This document shows positions 60,322-64,000 of a DNA stretch of 64,000 nt, piece by piece; within the stretch, counting starts at the first letter, position 1, and each line of letters begins with the position of its first letter. The notes beneath the pieces were generated by a model. It was not told the origin of the DNA. It did no database searches and worked only from the letters and a program-made list of their open reading frames with translations. The stretch spans positions 1 to 64,000 of the forward strand of contig NZ_SACL01000015.1 of the NCBI RefSeq assembly GCF_004005855.1, written 5' to 3'. The DNA is from Rhodovarius crocodyli (GTDB lineage Bacteria; Pseudomonadota; Alphaproteobacteria; Acetobacterales; Acetobacteraceae). The position numbers and the translations under genes are program-made.

Positions 60322-62604
60322 TCACTCCAGCTCGATCGGCGGCGGCACATGAACCTTCACGGGCGGCAGCGGGCCTTCCCAGCGTTCCAGCCGCACCAGG
60401 CAGGATTGCGCGGACAGCCCCTGGGTCAGCGTGCTGGTCGCGATGTCGGGCGCCAGCACATTGGGGTTGCCGTGCACGCACAGGCTGCCCGGCACGCCGG
60501 GCTCCAGCGGGTCGAACCAGGCGCCGGTGGCCATCAGGGCGACACCTTCCAGCAGGTCCTCACGGATCTTGAGCCCGCCCAGGCAGGCGCCGCGCGCATT
60601 GTGGATGCGCACGATGTCGCCCGCCTTCAGCCCGCGCTTCGCCGCATCGGCGGCCGAGATCGTGATGGGCTCGCGCCCCTGGATCTTCGCCTCGGCCGCG
60701 ACGCGGCCCATGTCCAGCTGCCCGTGCAGGCGGGTGGGCGGCTGGAGCGAGAGCAGGTGCAGCTCGTCCTCCGCGGCCGAGAGCAGCGATTCGCGCGGCG
60801 GCAGCCAGCTGGGCATCGGCGGGCAGTCGGGCAGGTTGAAGGCCGCGATGGTCTCGCTCCACAGCTCCACCTTGCCGGTTGGGGTGTCGAGGGGGTGTTC
60901 CTGCGGGTCCGTGTGGAAATCGGTGAACTGGGTATAGGGGGCGTCGGCGCGCGGCACCTCGACATGGCCCTCGGCCCAGAACTCCTCGAAGCTCGGCGGT
61001 TCCCAGCCCATGCGGCCGGAATTGACGCGCCAGCGCTCATAGAGGTGGCGCACCCAGGCCATCTCGTCGCGCTGCTCGGTGAAGCGTTCGCGATAGCCCA
61101 GGGCGTCGGCGATGTCGGCCAGCGCGTCGTGGTCGTTGCGGGCCAGGCCCTGGGGCGGCACGCACTGGTGCATGGCGCGGATGTAGCGGTCGCGGCTGGC
61201 GGAGCCGATGTCGTTGCGCTCCAGCGTGGTGGTGGCCGGCAGCACGATGTCGGCATGGCGGGCCACGCTGGTCCACCAGGGCTCGTTCACCACGATGGTC
61301 TCGGGGCGCGACCAGGCGCGCAGCAGGCGGTTCAGGTCCTGGTGGTGGTGGAAGGGGTTGCCGCCGGCCCACCACACCATGCGGATATCGGGCAGCGGCA
61401 GGTCGCGCCCGTTATAGGGCAGGGTGCCGCCCGGGTTCTCCAGCAGGTCCGCGATGCGGGCCACCGGGATGAAGCGCTGCACCCGGTTGGGCGAGGAAGG
61501 CAGGGAGGGCGAGGGGAGATCGCGGCGGGAGGTCGTGCCCATGCCGTTGATCGAGCCGTAGCCGAAGGCGACCCCCTGGCCCGGCTTGCCGATGGTGCCC
61601 AGCATGGCGGCCAGCGCCACCAGCATCCAATAGGGCTGCTCGCCATAGTCGGCGCGCTGGATGGACCAGGCGCAGGTCAGCATGGAGGGCAGGGTGGCGA
61701 GGTCGCGCGCCAGCGTGCGGATCGTCTCGACCGGCACGCCGGTGATGGCGCTGGCCCATGCCGGGCTGCGGTCGGCGAGCGTCGGCTTCAGCTTGTCCCA
61801 GCCCACGCAATGGCTGGCCAGGAAGGCCTCGTCCGGCCGGCCGAGCGCGATCAGCTCATGCGCGACACCCATCATCAGCGCGGTGTCGGTGCCGGGGCGG
61901 ATCGGGATCCAATCGGCGCCCAGCTCCTCCTCGGTGTCGCCTCGGAAGGGGGAGATATTGACCAGCCGCACCCCGGCCGCCACGGCACGCCGCATGCTGG
62001 GGATGTAGTCATGCGCGCCCGCGCCGCCGGCGCTGACCAGCCCGTTCTTGGCCGCGAGCCCGCCGAAGCACAGCATGATCTTCGCGTGCCGCGCGATGGC
62101 GTCCCAGCCCGTGACCTTGCCCAGCAGCACCTCATTCGTGCCCAGCACATGCGGCAGCAGCGCCTGGGCGGTGGCATAGGAATAGGCGTTGACGCTGCTG
62201 GTATAGCCGCCGCCCAGCGCCAGGAAGCGCTGCAGCTGGGACTTGGCGTGGTGGAAGCGCCCGGCCGAGGACCAGCCGTAGGAGCCGCCGAAGATCGCCT
62301 CGTCGCCGTGCTCGGCGCGGATGCGCGCGACTTCCCCGGCGATCAGCGTCGTCACCTTGTCCCAGCTGACGGGGATGAAGGCATCGCCACCGCGCGGGGC
62401 CCCGGCACGTTCGCCCCGCAGCCAGCCCTTGCGGACATAGGGCTGGTCGATGCGGCTGGGCGCATGCACCGCATCGGCCATGGAGCGCAGCAGCACCGGC
62501 GGCGCGGGATCGGGGCCGAAGGGGCGCACCTCCGTCACGCGGCCCTTGTCGATCACGGCGTCGAAGAAGCCCCAATGGGCGGCGTTGGGCTTGATCTCGG
62601 TCAT
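60322..62604 (-). CDS. Molybdopterin-dependent oxidoreductase, BisC/DMSO-reductase family
   Basis: A 760-residue enzyme of the DMSO/TMAO/biotin sulfoxide reductase group. IFGGSYGWSSAGRFHHAKSQLQRF carries the Ser expected to ligate molybdenum; further MGD-binding motifs are NAYSYATAQALLPHVLGT, WAGGNPFHHHQDLNRLLRAW and GDIVRIHNARGACLGG. No N-terminal iron-sulfur CxxCxxxC and no Tat leader, so it is cytoplasmic like BisC. It could reduce biotin sulfoxide or methionine sulfoxide. No cytochrome or chaperone gene is adjacent. The upstream frame to 62727 is shadow. Confidence 0.92.
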   Translation of the reverse strand: MTEIKPNAAHWGFFDAVIDKGRVTEVRPFGPDPAPPVLLRSMADAVHAPSRIDQPYVRKGWLRGERAGAPRGGDAFIPVSWDKVTTLIAGEVARIRAEHGDEAIFGGSYGWSSAGRFHHAKSQLQRFLALGGGYTSSVNAYSYATAQALLPHVLGTNEVLLGKVTGWDAIARHAKIMLCFGGLAAKNGLVSAGGAGAHDYIPSMRRAVAAGVRLVNISPFRGDTEEELGADWIPIRPGTDTALMMGVAHELIALGRPDEAFLASHCVGWDKLKPTLADRSPAWASAITGVPVETIRTLARDLATLPSMLTCAWSIQRADYGEQPYWMLVALAAMLGTIGKPGQGVAFGYGSINGMGTTSRRDLPSPSLPSSPNRVQRFIPVARIADLLENPGGTLPYNGRDLPLPDIRMVWWAGGNPFHHHQDLNRLLRAWSRPETIVVNEPWWTSVARHADIVLPATTTLERNDIGSASRDRYIRAMHQCVPPQGLARNDHDALADIADALGYRERFTEQRDEMAWVRHLYERWRVNSGRMGWEPPSFEEFWAEGHVEVPRADAPYTQFTDFHTDPQEHPLDTPTGKVELWSETIAAFNLPDCPPMPSWLPPRESLLSAAEDELHLLSLQPPTRLHGQLDMGRVAAEAKIQGREPITISAADAAKRGLKAGDIVRIHNARGACLGGLKIREDLLEGVALMATGAWFDPLEPGVPGSLCVHGNPNVLAPDIATSTLTQGLSAQSCLVRLERWEGPLPPVKVHVPPPIELE

Positions 62605-62645
62605 GGCGGCAGGATGACGGCGGCGGCCCGCAGCGGCAAGCGGCT

Positions 62646-63092
62646 TCAGCCGGTTTCCGCGCCCGCGAACCGCCGCAGCATGGCTATGAAGTCCCGGAAG
62701 CGTTCCTCGCCGACCTCTGCCGCCCATTCGGCCTGGATTTCCTGCAGGCAGGCGAAGATCACGGCGGCCACGGCTTCCCCGCGCGGCGTGAGGTAGACGA
62801 GGCGGCGCGGACCGGGGCCCTTGATGCGGCGTTCCAGATAGCCCTGGGCCTCCATCTGGCCCAGCAGGTGGTTCATGGCCTGGCGTGAGATGGACAGCCG
62901 CCGCGCCAGGTCGGCGGGGCGCCCGGCCTCCGGCAATGGATAGGAGAATACCGAGAGCTGCGCGCCCTGCAGGTCGGTGAAGCCCGCCCGGGCGATCGCG
63001 GCATCGACCCGGTCGCGCACCCGCTGCCAGCCCATGCGAAGCAGGGCGCCGACATAGGGCGGTGCATCCGGGATCGAAACGCTTGACGGCAC
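62646..63092 (-). CDS. MarR-family transcriptional regulator
   Basis: A 148-residue winged-helix protein starting at a GTG after AAAAGG. ARRLSISRQAMNHLLGQMEAQGYLERRIKGPGPRRLVYLTPRG in outline gives the recognition helix and wing, with helices on either side for dimerisation. It is divergent from a cupin gene, with a 15-bp palindrome between them. The ligand is unknown. Confidence 0.88.
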   Translation of the reverse strand: MPSSVSIPDAPPYVGALLRMGWQRVRDRVDAAIARAGFTDLQGAQLSVFSYPLPEAGRPADLARRLSISRQAMNHLLGQMEAQGYLERRIKGPGPRRLVYLTPRGEAVAAVIFACLQEIQAEWAAEVGEERFRDFIAMLRRFAGAETG

Positions 63093-63118
63093 TGGGGGAC
63101 CTTTTCTACTCAGCAGAC

Positions 63119-63133
63119 GTAAAAATAATTTAC
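63119..63133. promoter_or_regulatory. Candidate MarR operator
   Basis: GTAAAAATAATTTAC, an AT-rich dyad with 5-bp arms (GTAAA/TTTAC) in otherwise GC-rich DNA, 27 bp upstream of the MarR start and 17 bp upstream of the cupin start. The size and placement suit a MarR site for both directions. Confidence 0.55.
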
Positions 63134-63149
63134 AAAACGAGGCGACGAC

Positions 63150-63593
63150 ATGGAACCCCTCCCACCCCCGAGCCAGCACCCGGTGGTGCATATCGGTGCG
63201 CTGGAACTGCGTTTCCTGGCCGATGAGACGACCGGCAGCGGCGATCTGGTGATGTTCGAGTTCACGGTGCCGCCCGGCGCGCGCGTGCCCGCGCCGCATT
63301 TCCATGAGCGCGTGGATGAGGCGGTCTACGGGCTTTCCGGTTGCCTGGCATCCCGCCGCGGGGAGGAACGCTTCGCCATCCGCCCCGGCGATAGCCTGCT
63401 GATCCCGCGCGGGGTGGTGCATCACCATGAAAACCTGCTGCCCGAACCCGCCAAGGTGCTGGTGGTGCTGACGCCGGGTTCCATCGGCCGGCGCTATTTC
63501 GAGGAGACCGCCGCCCTGTTGGCCCGGCCCGGCCCGCCGGACCCCGCGGCGATGCAGGCGCTGATGCGCCGCCACGGGCTGGTGCCCGCCTGA
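63150..63593 (+). CDS. Cupin-domain protein
   Basis: A 147-residue single-cupin protein. Motif 1 is PAPHFHERVDEAVYGLSG (His, His, Glu) and motif 2 is PRGVVHHHENLLPEP, giving a metal site. The C-terminal helix is about 30 residues. Such cupins may be small oxygenases, isomerases or binding proteins; no activity is assigned. Divergent from marR and probably under its control. Confidence 0.88.
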   Translation: MEPLPPPSQHPVVHIGALELRFLADETTGSGDLVMFEFTVPPGARVPAPHFHERVDEAVYGLSGCLASRRGEERFAIRPGDSLLIPRGVVHHHENLLPEPAKVLVVLTPGSIGRRYFEETAALLARPGPPDPAAMQALMRRHGLVPA

Positions 63594-63653
63594 CGGTGGC
63601 CCCGGTCGCGCCGCCGGGGCATGCTGCGTCCCCGTAACGAACCGGGGCTGTCG

Positions 63654-64000
63654 ATGCGTCGCTACCTGTTGCTCGGCTATGTGCTGGCGGGGCTGGCCCT
63701 GGGGCTGGCGCTGCATCTGGCGGGGCTGCCGCTGGGCGCGCGGGTGGCGTGGTCGCTGGCCGCCCTGCCGGTGGCGGCGCATGTGGGGCTGGGGGTGGCG
63801 CGCGCGCTGGCCGGCGGACAGTTGGGCGTGGATGTCATCGCGCTGGCCGCCATCCTCGTCGCGGTGCTGCTGGACGAGGCCGCCGCCGCCGCCCTGATCG
63901 GCCTGATGGTGGCGGGCGGCGAGGCGCTGGAAGCCTGGGCGGAGGGCCGCGCCACCAGCGCCCTGCATGAACTGATGGCCCGCGCACCGCGCGGTGCCGC
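63654..64000 (+). CDS. Heavy-metal P1B-type ATPase, N-terminal part (cut by window end)
   Basis: The frame from the ATG at 63654 stays open to the window end (115 residues). It opens with RRYLLLGYVLAGLALGLALHLAG, a first membrane hairpin, and continues GVDVIALAAILVAVLLDEAA and MVAGGEALEAWAEGRATSAL, the TM3-TM4 region and helix typical of P1B metal pumps such as ZntA/CadA. There is no N-terminal HMA metal-binding domain. Catalytic motifs lie beyond the window, so class and metal cannot be set. Confidence 0.75.
   Translation, partial: MRRYLLLGYVLAGLALGLALHLAGLPLGARVAWSLAALPVAAHVGLGVARALAGGQLGVDVIALAAILVAVLLDEAAAAALIGLMVAGGEALEAWAEGRATSALHELMARAPRGA

Noticed and set aside
59953-62796. A 947-codon open frame opposite the BisC-type and PhoX-like genes
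   Set aside because: No domain, atypical composition, and it spans two well-supported genes and their junction; a codon-bias artefact.

Overview
The window is GC-rich chromosomal DNA (roughly 70% G+C by inspection, strong G/C third-position bias). Its content points to an alphaproteobacterium, most likely Acetobacteraceae (Roseomonas-like): eight Bug/TctC-type periplasmic binding proteins, PutA without a DNA-binding domain, a fused LivH-LivM permease and GC-rich intergenic hairpin arrays. The taxon is an inference; there is no rRNA or tRNA here to confirm it. I saw no CRISPR array, tRNA or rRNA.

Layout. 0-4.2 kb is an accessory patch of lower G+C: two decayed IS3-type transposase ends, an HNH endonuclease-like gene, a divergent MerR regulator/MFS pump pair with a SoxR-box-like operator, and a decayed IS1595-type remnant. 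4.2-11.8 kb is a probable iron/metal uptake locus: a truncated haemoglobin, three uncharacterised small proteins (one FmdE-like, two of possible GATase1-like fold), a TonB-dependent receptor, and a binding protein-permease-ATPase ABC importer, with Fur-box-like palindromes at both divergent promoters. 11.9-15.8 kb is putA plus an Lrp-type regulator. 15.8-30.2 kb is a catabolic region of orphan Bug binding proteins with a LysR-controlled set (acyl-CoA synthetase, thioesterase, dehydrogenase; flavin monooxygenase) and an IclR-controlled divergon (carboxymuconolactone decarboxylase-like protein, SDR, PDC-hydrolase-like amidohydrolase).

30.4-34.9 kb is kdpFABC with an extra 27-residue membrane peptide and no kdpDE, divergent from a tyrosine phosphatase. 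35.5-48.4 kb holds further catabolic pieces: a ureohydrolase, an Spx/ArsC-like protein, RraA and SMP-30 family proteins, a complete branched-chain-type ABC importer, a PhyH dioxygenase and a PEP-mutase/isocitrate-lyase enzyme. 48.4-51.8 kb is an OmpR/EnvZ-type two-component pair facing a small secreted Cys-repeat protein and a fatty acid hydroxylase-like protein. 51.8-56.5 kb is a LysR-led operon (DoxX, VOC, glutathionyl-hydroquinone reductase, esterase, serine hydrolase) that resembles quinone-detoxification loci. 56.5-64 kb contains an acetamidase/formamidase, a GPP34 protein, a small hypothetical, a short PhoX-like protein, a BisC-type molybdoenzyme, a divergent MarR/cupin pair and the start of a P1B-type ATPase.

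Convergent gene junctions carry unusual hairpin elements: an AT-rich two-hairpin element found twice in inverted orientation (24.1 and 40.3 kb, with a decayed partial copy at 15.8 kb), and GC-rich multi-hairpin arrays arranged as facing pairs (30.2-30.4 and 58.7-58.9 kb). The most promising little-described system is the 4.8-11.8 kb putative Fur regulon, in which three unassigned proteins sit beside a TonB/ABC importer.
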